From: Zea mays
Taxonomy: Eukaryota > Streptophyta > Magnoliopsida > Poales > Poaceae
Assembly (NCBI RefSeq): GCF_902167145.1
Contig: NC_050097.1
Location: 225,389,034 to 225,453,033, forward strand
DNA: 64,000 nt
Direction of reading: 5' to 3'
Below are positions 21,089-31,531 of this stretch, one piece after another. The position numbers and the translations under genes were made by a program. The notes beneath the pieces were generated by a model. That model was not told the origin of the DNA. It made no database searches and worked only from the letters and a program-made list of their open reading frames with translations. The stretch's first letter is position 1. Each line of letters begins with the position of its first letter.

Positions 21089-24085
21089 CTCGGCCACCAT
21101 TTTTCCAGATATCAGTGAAAATTTTTCCGCCTATTGAGCTTACTTCGGTCGAGGGGTCCTTCGTATCGTTGATAGAGAAGGCAGCTTCGGCCTGGGCCAA
21201 AGTTTTAACATGTTCACACCCTGCCTTCTCCAAAATAGTTGCAACTCCCCTCGCGCCAGAGAATGCACAGACGTCCCCGCGGTCACTCAAAATCTCTTCA
21301 AAAGCTTCGACTTCACCATTGATCCACTCGATTACGCCCTCAGGATCGCCTCTTATGAAGTTGTCTTCGCTCGAGTACGTGCCCACGTTGGTGAAGCTAG
21401 TCTTTATCTTTTTTACGCATTCCACAGATTTTTCAAAACATCTTTATTTTGATGCGCGAAGCTGTGCAACTGTTTTTTCAAAATAATTTTCCAGTACTCA
21501 CTGGCATCTCGGTCAGCTTCGGCAACAACGCATTTTAATTTGGCCTTAGCCAGTTGTTTTCGAAGGTCTTCAATCTCATTCTTTTGAATTTCAGATTGAG
21601 CCTTGAAGTTAGCTTCATCCCCCTTTACTTTGTCCACCAATGTAAGTAAAATTGTGTCTTTTTCCGTGGCTTCGTTTCTCAGCTTGATAACCTCTATTCG
21701 AAGGTTGTTGAGAGCAATAGTGCAGCTCTCGTCTTCAGCATTCTTTTGCGCCCTTAAGGCGTTGCTAAGTATTAAGCCCTACAAGAAAGAAAGAATGGAT
21801 TAACATGAGAACAAAAGGCTCTAATATAGAATTCACAAAACTTCAAAATTCACAACTTTTGTACCTTCAGACTATTGTATGCCAGGCTATCCGCAAGATC
21901 GTCCTTCGTCATGGCATAGAGGCCAGCTTCGAGCTTCGGAAACCCCATACTTCTGGCCATCTCCCGGCAGACGGATAATTCTTTGTTGTCATCTGTACCA
22001 TTAAACACTAAGGCCCCTTTTGGGTACTTCAGTTCTCTGGCATAGTGTTTGGCTTCAAAAATTTCTTCCTCAGATAATCTTTTTCCCGAAGCATGTCGAA
22101 TAACATAATCAAGGTCTTCGGAAGATGCTTCGGGAGTAGGAGTGGCAGCTTTTTCAGGCAAAGTCTGTTCTATAGCCTCTTCCTCCGCTGCCTTCTCTCC
22201 AATTTCCGAGGATTTTTCCTTAGCAGGCTCTGAAGGCCCAGCTTCGGCGCTAGCCTGGCTCATTGCAGCTTCGGCTTCGGTCAGTTTTGTTTTGGCTTCA
22301 ATTTGCATTTTCGAAGCCTTGGCAATTTTCCCTGGAGTAGAGCTTGAAGCCTTTACCGTCTCCAGCACATCTAGTACACTTGCCATCCTTTTTCTCTTGG
22401 GGGTCGCCGCAAGACCTTTTTGTGCCTTCGGCATTGTCACTTCTGCCGAAGGGCTTAAAACTTCTAATGTTTTTGTTCCTTCGATTCTTGGCTCCACAGT
22501 TTTATCAGTCTTTGGCTCAGCTAACTTGGCGGAGGGTGCCTTCAGCATTGCAGCCAGCTCTTCAATCTTCTGCGTGGGAGGAGCACGTCCTTTTGCTTCA
22601 ATAGCTGAAAAAGTTTCCCCACCAAACTCAGGCACTACGGGCGGTTCAATATAACGTGGTCGGTGGGTAAGGACCTTCAACTTTTTACTCTTCGGCGCAG
22701 GCTCGCTTGGAGCAGTCGAAGCGGTAACCTTTACAGGGGTTAGACCCTTTCTTTTCTGCCCCCGTGGCGGGTAGCGATAGTCAGGGTACACAAATCCAAT
22801 AGCATCAAAAACCCTATTTAATCTTTTCTTTTTTCGGCTCCCAAAGGCCGCAGATAGTGCATTATCTTCGGACTTGGAATATGCTCCAAGTAACTCATCG
22901 CTAGTATTCTCAACACACTTCAGCCAGTCATCATCTGGTTCGACAAACTGGTCTCCAAACCTGAAGGTATATTTCAATCGAACCAGGCCGCCTTCGCTAG
23001 GGTTAGTGATGGTTTCTTTCAGCATTTCCCAGCTGTCTATCAGTGGCCATATCCTGTAGGCTACATGTTCTTGAACTAAGTCTCTTGCCCCAATAAAAGA
23101 GCAAAATGTGCTGAAGGCCCTTCGGCATGCTTCGGCTGCTTCATTAATTTCTACCTTCGGCTTACGGAGGCCGAAGCGGGACCAGATGGGGTGCATGATG
23201 ATTTCTTTAATCTCTTCTCTCGCCTTCAAATCATTTTTCACGTAAAACCACTCTTCCATCCAGGCCCTGGGCCATCTCTTTCAAAACGTTGGCACTCGTT
23301 AGCTTGCGCCAGAGCGAGCAACGAAGCTATAGCAACCGAAATTGTTATGATATTGTTCCTTACCCCAGGGCTTTGTCTCATACAAAAGCTCGTGCATACT
23401 GCAAAAACATCTTGCGCTTGGCTCTAGACCTTGACTTCTCACAGCCCAGACGAAGATCCCCATTCTAATAACTGCCTCGGGAGTGATCTGGTGAAGGAAA
23501 ATCTGGTATGTCTTTAAAACTTCAACCACAAATCTGCTCAACGGAAACCGAAGTCCAGCTTTAAAGAAGCTTCAGAAGATCACAACTTTGTTTTCTTCGG
23601 GAGCAGGAACGACTCTGTATACGTCAGCCCTCACAATAGACATATCTCGAAAATACATTCCTCTCATATAACCAAGATGACTCTGTTTGATAGTTGATTT
23701 CCCGAAGACTGCATGACTTGGTCGCCAGGGTCGATCTTCAGAGTCTTCGCCTCCACTCTCCACATCATAACTGTCGCTATCATCAGTATCTTCAGATAAG
23801 CCTTCTAATATATCTTTAGTAATCTTCTCCGTATTTGTTTTTGCTATTGACTCAACAAATCCAGCAGTCTTCTCCTCAAGGAGCTTCTCCTCTTTGCTCA
23901 GCTTCGTCTCAGCAGCAACTTTTTTTGTCTTGAGACATCTTTTCTTCGGAAATAACGAAAATGCGTCCTTAAAACCGAAGCTTAGGAAGTCTGAGAAACT
24001 AAGCAGGCATTGGCAAGCACGAGCTAAAAATTGAGTAAACAAAACAAGCGGCAAGTAGCGTACCAAATGTGCTCAGGGTGAGTTC

Positions 24086-24094
24086 CTATTTATA
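24086..24094 (-). promoter_or_regulatory. TATA box of the E1 antisense gene
   Basis: The minus strand reads TATAAATAG just upstream of the first possible ATG (24066) and about 155 bp inside the 3' LTR border. E3 (27921-27928) and E4 (54731-54738) have a TATA box at the matching place. This suggests a promoter for the antisense gene that is separate from the LTR. Confidence 0.6.
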
Positions 24095-24248
24095 CGATCG
24101 ACGCGCTTCAAGTTGGAGGGTCCCGTTTGTCATTGACTGTTGCTATTCTAGCAAAGAGAAGGTGTTTTTCGGACCTTCGGCTTAGGGCCTTCGTCCATGT
24201 CGCAATTTGAATTCGTTATTCTAACAAATTAATATTGCGAGGGGCTAC

Positions 24249-24919
24249 TGTTGGGGGCCTTCGTCTTCTGAAGGTTCTCAAAAACATAATTTAACAATGT
24301 TTTCCGAGTGTAATATGTGAACAGGTGCCTTCGGTCTCGGATCAGAATCACGCAGTGTGAAAAGCACGAATGATACGAAGGTTGACACAGCGCGAAGCTA
24401 CGTGCAAGGAAGCTTCAGCGTAACGACAGAAAAGGGAACCAACTTAAAAGGGAAAAGACTATTTAGACCCCGGTGAATTATCTTAAAGTTATTAACAAAT
24501 GTAAAGGGCCTGGATGTAATTTTACACGGGTTGTGTCCCATGCCTATAAATAGATGAACAGTACCCCCATACTGTTCACGCTGACTTGTATTTGCTTTTG
24601 CGTCACGCTTGTACTTTTTGTCTCCTGTCAAGCCGAATGTACTTTTGTGATTCAATATTGTTTCTGTCTTTCCATGATATTATAATAATAATGAATTAAC
24701 AATGTTATGCGATTATTTATGTTGTTTCTCATATTTCATATGCTTCTCCATTTATCAATGTATACTGTGATGATGAAAGTATGTTCTTCATGACCTTCAT
24801 CCGAAGATCGTTATATCCTAAGGAACATAACGCCTCAAAGGACGAATGACATTAACCATTAATCTCTTTCTGTGTTGCCTTGTTCTTAATTCATAGCATT
24901 TGATAACAAGTCCCCAACA
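24249..24919 (+). repeat. E1 3' LTR
   Basis: 671 bp, preceded by the polypurine tract GCGAGGGGCTAC and followed by the target duplication atctc. TATA box at 24545-24553. It is a clear copy of the 5' LTR at 7954. Confidence 0.9.
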
Positions 24920-24984
24920 ATCTCGAACTCTTTGTTGGCCAACCTTGAATCTCGAGGGCGAGATTCTTTTAAGTGGGATAGGTT

Positions 24985-26930
24985 TGTGACGCCCTGAATT
25001 TGAGGGGTAAAATTTTTCTTCTCCGATACTCACCAAATTCAGGCGTTACTCTCTTTTCTCTTCCTGTTTCGCTCCTTCCTCCAATTTTCAAAGCAGTATA
25101 GTGACTGGCGTCCGTATCACATGTAAACAAAAACCTAAGTTGACATGGGTGTTGCATCATGCCGAAGCATATTTATTTGCCTAACGTTGTGTTTAATCAC
25201 ACGTCCGTCTCGTTTCGGGTGTTGATTCGTGATTTGATTCCGATTGGTGGTCGTGCGTGCAGTGGGTTTTCGGCCCAGCCCGCGACCCGACCCAGCCCGA
25301 CTCCTGGCGCCCACCCCCATGCGCGCCCCTCCCTCTCTATCTCATTTTGTTTCCCGCGCAGCAACCCGAGATGAGCTCCCACCTCCCTCTCTCTTCCCCT
25401 CTCCTCTTCCTCCTCCTCCCTTCCCTGCTCGCCCCTACTAGCCCTTGGCAGATGGCGGCGCCTCGGCCGCGCCCTGGCTGCGCGCCGTGCCTCGCCCTCG
25501 GTCGCGCCCCGCCACGCGCCTCGGCCGCGCGCCCCAGCCGCGCCGGGGCCGTGCGCCCTAGCCGCCCCTAGCCGCACCCCTGGACGTGCCCCTGCTGGCC
25601 CCTGGCCGCGCACGCCCTTGGCGCCCTCCCCCTCTCCGTGCGCGCAGTCCCGTTCCCGCGCGTGTAGTGTTTAAAATTCAGTTTGATTAGTTGTAGTTTT
25701 AGTTTAATTTTAGATTATTTAGTGTGTTGCGTCGCGCGCTTCGTCGCGCGATGATTCATTTTATTTTCAGATTATTTAATATGTTGCGTCGCGCGGCGAT
25801 TTATTCTAAATTCAATTTAAGTGGCGTATGCGGTTGTGCGCTTCGTCGCGTGACGCTTTGCATCATTTTTATATTTAATTCAAATGTTTCATGGCGCGCT
25901 TCGCCGCGCGACGACTCATTTTATTTTCGGTGAATTTCAAGTTTAGTCTAAGTGTTGTGTCGCGTGCTTCGCCGCACGACAACTCGTTTTATTTTCGGTT
26001 TAGTTCGCGTGTGCCGTCGTGTGTTTCGTCGCACGACAATCCTTTTGAATTTACCGTGAACTGTTTATAATAATTAAACGTGTAGCGTAACTTTATTCTA
26101 TGCATAATGTGATTGTCAAATTAATATGGTTGTGTTTAGACAAGTACTTTAATCCATAACTGCTTAACGTAATCACCTTTCAACCGTAGCCTCGACCGTT
26201 GTTTTCTCTTTCTCCCTTAGTCGTAGGTGCGAGCCCTGCGCCGAGCGTCTGCTTATTTGTTATATTCTACTACGTGGTGTATTGTTCTTTTTATATTAAA
26301 TTTGTGGAATGTATGTTTGAACTCGTATAGATAATAGCCAGTTGGCGGAGTCCGAAGGAGTTGCAGGTGAAGACTATGAGCAACAGCTAGTTGGTGAAGG
26401 CAAGTGTCCCTTGACCCATCTATGTCCTACTCATTTTATAATTCACTCCCCGCATTTACACAATCTATACCAAAGGATTGACTAACTTTTGTTTATCATG
26501 TCCTTGTTTACCTATGTGGGTCGGGTTATTTTGGTTTAGCTTTATGCTAGAGCTTCACACTAATCAATGAACATGAGGAGATTATTTATGATATGTTGTT
26601 TTCCCTTTTAATTATGATGATGATATTGTGACATTTAGGGGGACTCGAGCGGTATCTCGAGTGCTTCTCCGTAAGGACTAGTTCGTTGGATGACCACATG
26701 GGAAAATAGTGCAACCATGAGGGTGGTATGGGACACCCTTAGCTGAATAATTAGAGGAACTGAGGTGTAGTTCGCTTCGCCGTCGTGCTGTCAATGGGGC
26801 TCCTTGTATGCTGCTCGCTCTGCCGAGGGTGGATTGCCCCTTCGGGAGGAGTGTTGTACATTTAGGAAACCTAACGGGCGGCTACAGCCTCAGGGAATCT
26901 TTGTAAAAGCTAAAAACTCGTGAATGAGAT
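24985..26930 (+). repeat. Tekay-like 3' LTR (truncated)
   Basis: It starts TGTGACGCCCTG right after the polypurine tract AAGTGGGATAGG. A GC-rich segment (25255-25670) yields overlapping Pro/Arg/Ala open frames that are compositional and not genes. The block ends abruptly near 26930, where E3 begins. Confidence 0.8.
25725..26045. repeat. Degenerate hairpin-containing repeats in the Tekay LTR
   Basis: About five imperfect units of roughly 55-80 bp. Each contains a self-complementary core like GTCGCGCGCTTCGTCGCGCGA followed by a phrase like CATTTTATTTTCGG. Cores lie near 25728, 25783, 25838, 25890, 25960 and 26012. Copies are diverged, mostly at CpG sites. Confidence 0.7.
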
Positions 26931-27800
26931 CCCTTGTTCCAATGTGTGTACAAATAGCATTGAAAGCAATTATAACAACCTGAGCTTCAAAGTTGATGGA
27001 ACATGTTGTTTTTTTATATCCGAAGCTTGTAACAATAGGAGCCTAAATAATTCCCTTTATATCGGTCCGTTCATTCAAATCATTCTTCATGTAAAACCAC
27101 TCCTTCACCCATTCATTCAACCACTTTCTTCGGTATGCAAGAGCCAAAAACATCGCGCCCCTTCGATAAGTGAAGTTGTAGCAGCCAAAGTTGTTATGAA
27201 GGCCTCTAGTCGCCTTCGTCTGAAAGTGTAACTCGTAGACTTGATTGAAGGCTTCACAGAAAGCTTTGGCATCAAGTTCAACCCTTTGACTTCGAACAAC
27301 CCAAATGAAAATTCCTAGATGCACTATAGCGTTTGGGGTGAGCTGATGAAGGTATATGTTAAACCTTTTTAGAACTGCAACTACCGTCTTATTCAAAGGA
27401 AATCTAAGCCTAGCCTTTAGAAAACATCGAAATATGACGACTTCGTCCTCTCTCGGATTCGACACTAAATCATCATCTCCTAACCGCACCTAGTCAACAT
27501 TGTCAATATAGCCAAAGCGGTTAAGTACATCATTATGTCCTCCTTTGATTTTAGATTTACCGAAGTCCATATGGCTTGGCTTCGTTGGACGTATGGTAGT
27601 GCTATCCTCTTTAATGTCAATATTGTCACTATCCTCGGACGGATTCATAGAGCTGGCTTCGACCTGAGAGGCGGTAGCCTCTATTCTTGAAATAAACTCC
27701 TCAACCTTTGTCTCTTGAACGCTTGATGAAGGTGCCAAAGGCACACCAACACCAGACTGCTCTCTTATCATTTCGTATTGGAAAAGCGTACTCTTCAACT
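26931..27800 (-). pseudogene. E3 antisense gene, N-terminal part (PF04195-like)
   Basis: From 27798 the minus strand encodes an acidic N-terminal segment with SEDSDNIDIKEDSTT and HMDFGKSKIKGGH. It reaches a TAG at 27490-27492, then continues in the same frame with the core domain (YLHQLTPNAIVHLGIFIW, NNFGCYNF, EWFYMKNDL). E4 has a stop at the identical codon (55169-55171), while E2 has Trp there. The C-terminal half was lost by truncation at 26930. Compared with E4, residue identity looks high by eye over the first 250 codons. Confidence 0.75.
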
Positions 27801-27920
27801 AGCTAAGGCTGGTCTGGAGATGGAAATACAATCGAAGTAAGCTTCGAAGGCAGAGTAGACTTGAGCAGCAACACTCGCAAAAGCAGCAAATGCCGTGCTA
27901 ACATCGCCGGGTGTTGCTCC

Positions 27921-27928
27921 CTTTTATA
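27921..27928 (-). promoter_or_regulatory. TATA box of the E3 antisense gene
   Basis: The minus strand reads TATAAAAGGGAG about 120 bp upstream of the first Met (27798). The E4 counterpart (54731) shares the same 12 bases and the following CACCCGGCGATGTTA phrase. Confidence 0.65.
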
Positions 27929-28106
27929 CCCGTAGTTTTTTGTACTTAACTATTGTACTCACTGAGATCTGGGCCCTACCAGTCAGGATATTCATAACGA
28001 GCTTTGGGAAGGTGTTTTTTGTACCTTCGGCACAAGGCCTCTCATTTATGATTTTTTGCGATCTAAGCTCGTTATGAAGCAACAAACTCATCCCGTAAGG
28101 AGCTAC

Positions 28107-28874
28107 TGTTGGGGGCCTGCCTTGCCAAAGGTCCTCAAAACACCTGAACTTCGATACAACAAAGTGTGTTTTAGATGAATAATGAAGCTAGCAGCTTCGG
28201 TGTGGGGAAAGCTTTGTCCAAAAACGGCAAGGTATGGAGACAAGGTTCGTCCAAAGCGATCGGTATACGGTATGAAGAAAGGCTTCGGGCACAAGCTGAC
28301 AATGGAAAAGAAGTCCAAGACTTGCACAACAAGAAAGAAATGGAAAAGACGACAATATCCCTACATCATTTGTAAACAATGAGTGTAAAGCCTCAATGGG
28401 TACGATTGTAATTTTGTGCAAAGGCGGTTTTTATCTTCTCTATAAATAGATGAATAGTGCCATATATAAAATACCTTTTCGAAGGCCATAACTTCGTGCT
28501 GCTTAGTCTACGAAGAACCTTTATGCCATCCTGTGCCTAGGAGCCGAAGGTATGCTTGTAGACTCATTTATCAGAGGAGATGAGTCGAAGGTATGCTTGT
28601 AGACTCATTTTTCAGAGGAGATGAGTCGAAGGTATGCTTGTAGACTCATTTATCAGAGGAGATGGAATATAATGCTAAGGCATATAAGATGAGTCTAATA
28701 TGAAGTTCCACTTTATCGCTTTCATGTTATTTCATTATGCTTCTCTCTAAAAATCTTTGTCCAACGTTCTAACACTTCGAAGGAGTGTTAAATCAAAGGA
28801 CGAAGGTTTTTACATCTAACTTGTATTGTATTGGTTTTCGATACCTTTAGAGAAATAAAAATTAAGTATCAACA
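28107..28874 (+). repeat. E3 3' LTR
   Basis: It starts TGTTGGGGGCCTGCC and ends CAACA. TATA box at 28441-28449. It contains three tandem 41-bp units (28545-28667), each with GGTATGCTTGTAGACTCATT; E2 and E4 LTRs have one such unit. Confidence 0.85.
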
Positions 28875-29910
28875 GATGGATTGTTTGATTGCAACAAACG
28901 ATGTCATGCACGCAAGTAGTGATGCAATTGGGTCACATGCAAATTAAAGTGGCTTAATTTTGAGTTGAAAAAACAGTTTGAAGAAAACATTGGCATGTCT
29001 AGCCAGCTGAGAAAAAGACACAGATAGAGTGAATGAAATGATGGGGAATCTGGAGGATGGGTGCCCCAAGTCCAACTGAAGGCCAAAGCACTATGATGGA
29101 GGAAGGAAGGAAAATAATAAAGCATGAGAAGGGAAAAAGGATTCAGCTGAAGCCACACATGAGGAAAGCCAAAGAAGATGCAAAGCAAGGCACACAAAAA
29201 GCACTGCTCTTCAGCCACACCACGCAAAGGATAAGAGAAAGCAGATGATGCATTCGTTCAGAATCTGATGACACACAGCTTTGTTCTAGCCATTCAACAG
29301 TTAGTTACTACTCAAGAGTTCCTAGCTAGCTAGCATGCATGTTCCTAGCTAGTTGTTCATCGCTCATGCATGTCTGAACATGCTTGATTTGTTAACCACT
29401 TTATTTAGCTCTCGATCATCGCTTTAACGGAAGATGCACATCCATCCATCCACCCAAGAGAAAGAGATTCATGTTGGACGCATGCATGGTAGGGTACTCC
29501 GAATATATATCTGTACTGTGGTTGGCTCTTTTCGTTTGTACGGGAGAAGGTCGGTGGACCACAAATCATCGGAGGAGGCCGCCATGTTTTCATCTCATTC
29601 TAAATACTGGTGGTGTAGAATCTGAATTAGATAAATAGATAGATAGATAGACAGACAGAAAATGGCCATTACTACGAGGTTTGGGTAATTTAGACCCTCT
29701 CGTTCAGAATTTAGATCATCGCATTTGAAGTCTGAACGAAGAAAACAAAATTTCAGAGAATGATTATCCTCCACCTGTGCCAAATACAAGAATGAATTGT
29801 ATTTCATCGAGCTGATCAAAAACACATATATGCTTTTGATTAGGCTCCAGATGTATTCATGCATGACCCTACAGATTCTGCTACGTAGCATGTCATCCAA
29901 TTATGGGAGG
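28875..29910. other. Spacer without recognised gene
   Basis: AT-rich. It contains a short GATA/GACA tetranucleotide run at 29630-29660. No convincing open frame; the 107-codon minus frame at 29227-28904 has no recognisable motif. Confidence 0.5.
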
Positions 29911-29914
29911 TCTC

Positions 29915-30220
29915 GAATTGCTGTTTGAATGCTAGTTAGAATTATTAAATATAGTCTAATTATAAAATTAATTACACAGATAGGGACAAATCAGTAAGAC
30001 GAAACTATTAAATCTAATTTGTCTATGATTTGCTCGTGTGATGCAACAATAAACATTTGCTAGTCATAGTTTAATTAGACTTAATAAATTCATCTCACAA
30101 TTTAGTCTTCATCTGCGTAATTAGTTTTATAATTAAACTATATTTAATACTCGTAATTGGTATTCAAACATCCGATATGACACGAACAGCTTTAGTCAAA
30201 GGAACCAAACACCCCTAGCA
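29915..30220. repeat. Long-inverted-repeat MITE relic
   Basis: The left arm (TGTTTGAATGCTAGTTAG, then ATTAAATATAGTCTAATTAT) is the approximate reverse complement of the right arm (ATAATTAAACTATATTTAAT, then GGTATTCAAACATCC). The stem is about 100 bp. The right end closes with AACCAAACACCCC, as in Tourist/hAT-like MITEs; the matching left terminus is eroded. Confidence 0.6.
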
Positions 30221-30327
30221 ATTGGAAAAAGAGGAAGCGGTTGATGGATGTTGATATCGTCGTCCCTTGATATGTACATGTGCGTGGTGCAGGTGCAGAG
30301 CAAATGTAAATTAAAGAATTGAATGCA

Positions 30328-30562
30328 TCAAAGATGCCTAAACTTGTCCAAAGGTGTCACTTAGGCCCATAAACTGTGTAAATGTGTTTTTGGGTCTCTA
30401 AATTTGTTTTATTGTGCACCACAAACTCCTAAAACTTGTAAAATGGTGCATGGTGTAGGTCCATTGTGGTACATCACTTAACAAGTTTAGGGTTCTAGAA
30501 ATATGTTTTCAAAGTTTATGGACCAAAGTTACACCTCTTAATAACTTTAGGGGTTGCTTATG
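30328..30562. repeat. Second MITE-like inverted repeat
   Basis: The left arm CCTAAACTTGTCCAAAGGTG and CCCATAAACTGTG pair with the right arm TTTATGGACCAAAGTTACAC and AACTTTAGGGG. No gene is inside. Superfamily not assigned, and the ends are approximate. Confidence 0.5.
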
Positions 30563-30779
30563 TATTTAACTCTAAATTAAAGGAACGACCAGGAATAAAA
30601 GTTATTTTTTATAAAGAGGATGCAACTAAAATACAGAGTACACCCCTGTCTCATGTCTTCCACATGTCACCATGTCCTTCCGTGTGTGGGGGTTGAAAAC
30701 ATAGATAAGACATAGCTAATAAACTAGAGATGGTGTTGCTAACCCATAAGACGCTAAACTACAAATATATGTTAGTACC

Positions 30780-31489
30780 TGTTGGGGGCCTATTATGTCG
30801 AAGGTCCCCATTTAACCTTCATTTCGGCAAAAGTAATTGTGTTTCTGGTGCATTTCTACTGATGGACGAAGCTGAGCTTCGATCGAAGGAACATGTAATG
30901 AAGCTTCGCTTATACGTGCAAGTAACAAAGGTGCGAACAGAAGTCGATACCTTTGGGAAAGGAGAAAGGCTTTGAATGCCAGCCAGCGGGGAAGCTCTCA
31001 TATGACGAAGGCTAAGACCTGCGTAGTAGATAAAGGAGAAAATACAATACTACCCTGATGTTGTCTATAAACAATGTGTGTAAAGTCTTGAAGAGGATGG
31101 TTGTAATTTTGTATGAAGGTGGTTCATCTTCCCTATAAATAGGTAAACAATGCTCTACATAAAGTATCTTTTCCAAGGACCATAACTTCGTACTACTTAG
31201 CCTTCGAAGAACCTTCGTGTCATCCTGTATCCAGGAGTTGAAGGTATGCTTGTAAATTTGTTTGATATCAGAAGAGATGAAATAAAATGCTACAACATAT
31301 GAGATGAGTTTAATAGAGAGCTCCACATTGTCTTTTTCATATTATTTTATTATGCTTCTCTTAAAAAACCTTTGTCCTTTGTTCTAACACTTCGAAGAAG
31401 TGTTATATCAAAGGACGAAGGTCTATATAACTAACTTGTGTTGCCTTGGTTTTCGACACCTTTAGGGGAATTGAAATCAAGTACCAACA
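30780..31489 (+). repeat. E2 5' LTR
   Basis: 710 bp with TGTTGGGGGCC...CCAACA ends. TATA box TATAAATAG at 31132-31140. It is followed by the primer-binding-type sequence TGGCATCCACCTCC. Confidence 0.85.
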
Positions 31490-31531
31490 TTGGCATCCAC
31501 CTCCTATGATCTCATGACCACAACTCACACC

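Larger units (their letters stand above)
11252..24066 (-). pseudogene. E1 antisense spliced gene (PF04195-like), split by S1
   Basis: Read from 24066 downward, antisense to the element. An acidic N-terminal part is followed by a domain with FLHQITPEAVIRMGIFVWAV and NNFGCYSF (about 23550-23300), resembling the Pfam 'putative gypsy type transposon' family PF04195. Next come EEWFYVKND, YPDY, a long Ala/Glu/Lys-rich low-complexity linker (to 21865) and a coiled-coil-like C-terminal part. Inferred introns are 21779-21864 and 11410-11481, both GT-AG and frame-preserving; the stop is TAG at 11252-11254. S1 sits in the coiled-coil exon, and the frame resumes across the ctcgg duplication. Breaks include TGA at 23572-23574 and likely one-base frameshifts near 23935, 23285 and 21450. 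Function is unknown; PF04195 is named from memory of its motif pattern. Confidence 0.75.
7954..24919 (+). mobile_element. E1: gag-only Gypsy element with antisense gene, split by S1
   Basis: Flanked by the 5-bp duplication atctc (7949-7953 and 24920-24924). LTRs of 672 and 671 bp start TGTTGGGGGCC and end CCCAACA. Without the nested S1 the element is about 7.46 kb. Order: 5' LTR, primer-binding-type sequence TGGCACCCACCTCC (8627-8640), gag (8685-10214), repeat-rich noncoding block, antisense gene (24066 to 11252, minus), polypurine tract GCGAGGGGCTAC (24237-24248), 3' LTR. No protease, reverse transcriptase or integrase is present, so mobility would depend on another element. The antisense gene recalls the antisense 'gene 23' of maize Grande (Tat lineage). 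Confidence 0.88.
6395..26930 (+). mobile_element. Tekay-like chromovirus (Ty3/Gypsy), 5' truncated and split by E1
   Basis: Surviving parts are the integrase-chromodomain end of pol (6415-7953 and 24925-24948), a polypurine tract (24971-24984) and a partial 3' LTR (24985-26930). The 5' LTR, gag, protease and reverse transcriptase are gone. E1 inserted in the last codons of pol with the 5-bp duplication atctc, and the host reading frame resumes exactly after it. The LTR begins TGTGACGCCCTGAATTTGAG and is cut at about 26930, where E3 sequence begins, so the total length is unknown. Confidence 0.85.
26931..28874 (+). mobile_element. E3: 5'-truncated relative of E1/E2/E4
   Basis: Only the 3' end remains: part of the antisense gene (26931-27800, minus), its upstream region with a TATA box, the tract CGTAAGGAGCTAC and a 768-bp 3' LTR (28107-28874). 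The left end is a truncation joined to the Tekay LTR. No target duplication can be checked. Confidence 0.8.

Noticed and set aside
25197..25613. 138-codon Arg/Ala/Gly-rich minus frame and 104-codon Pro-rich plus frame
   Set aside because: Overlapping frames on both strands in a GC-rich LTR segment; compositional, no domain.
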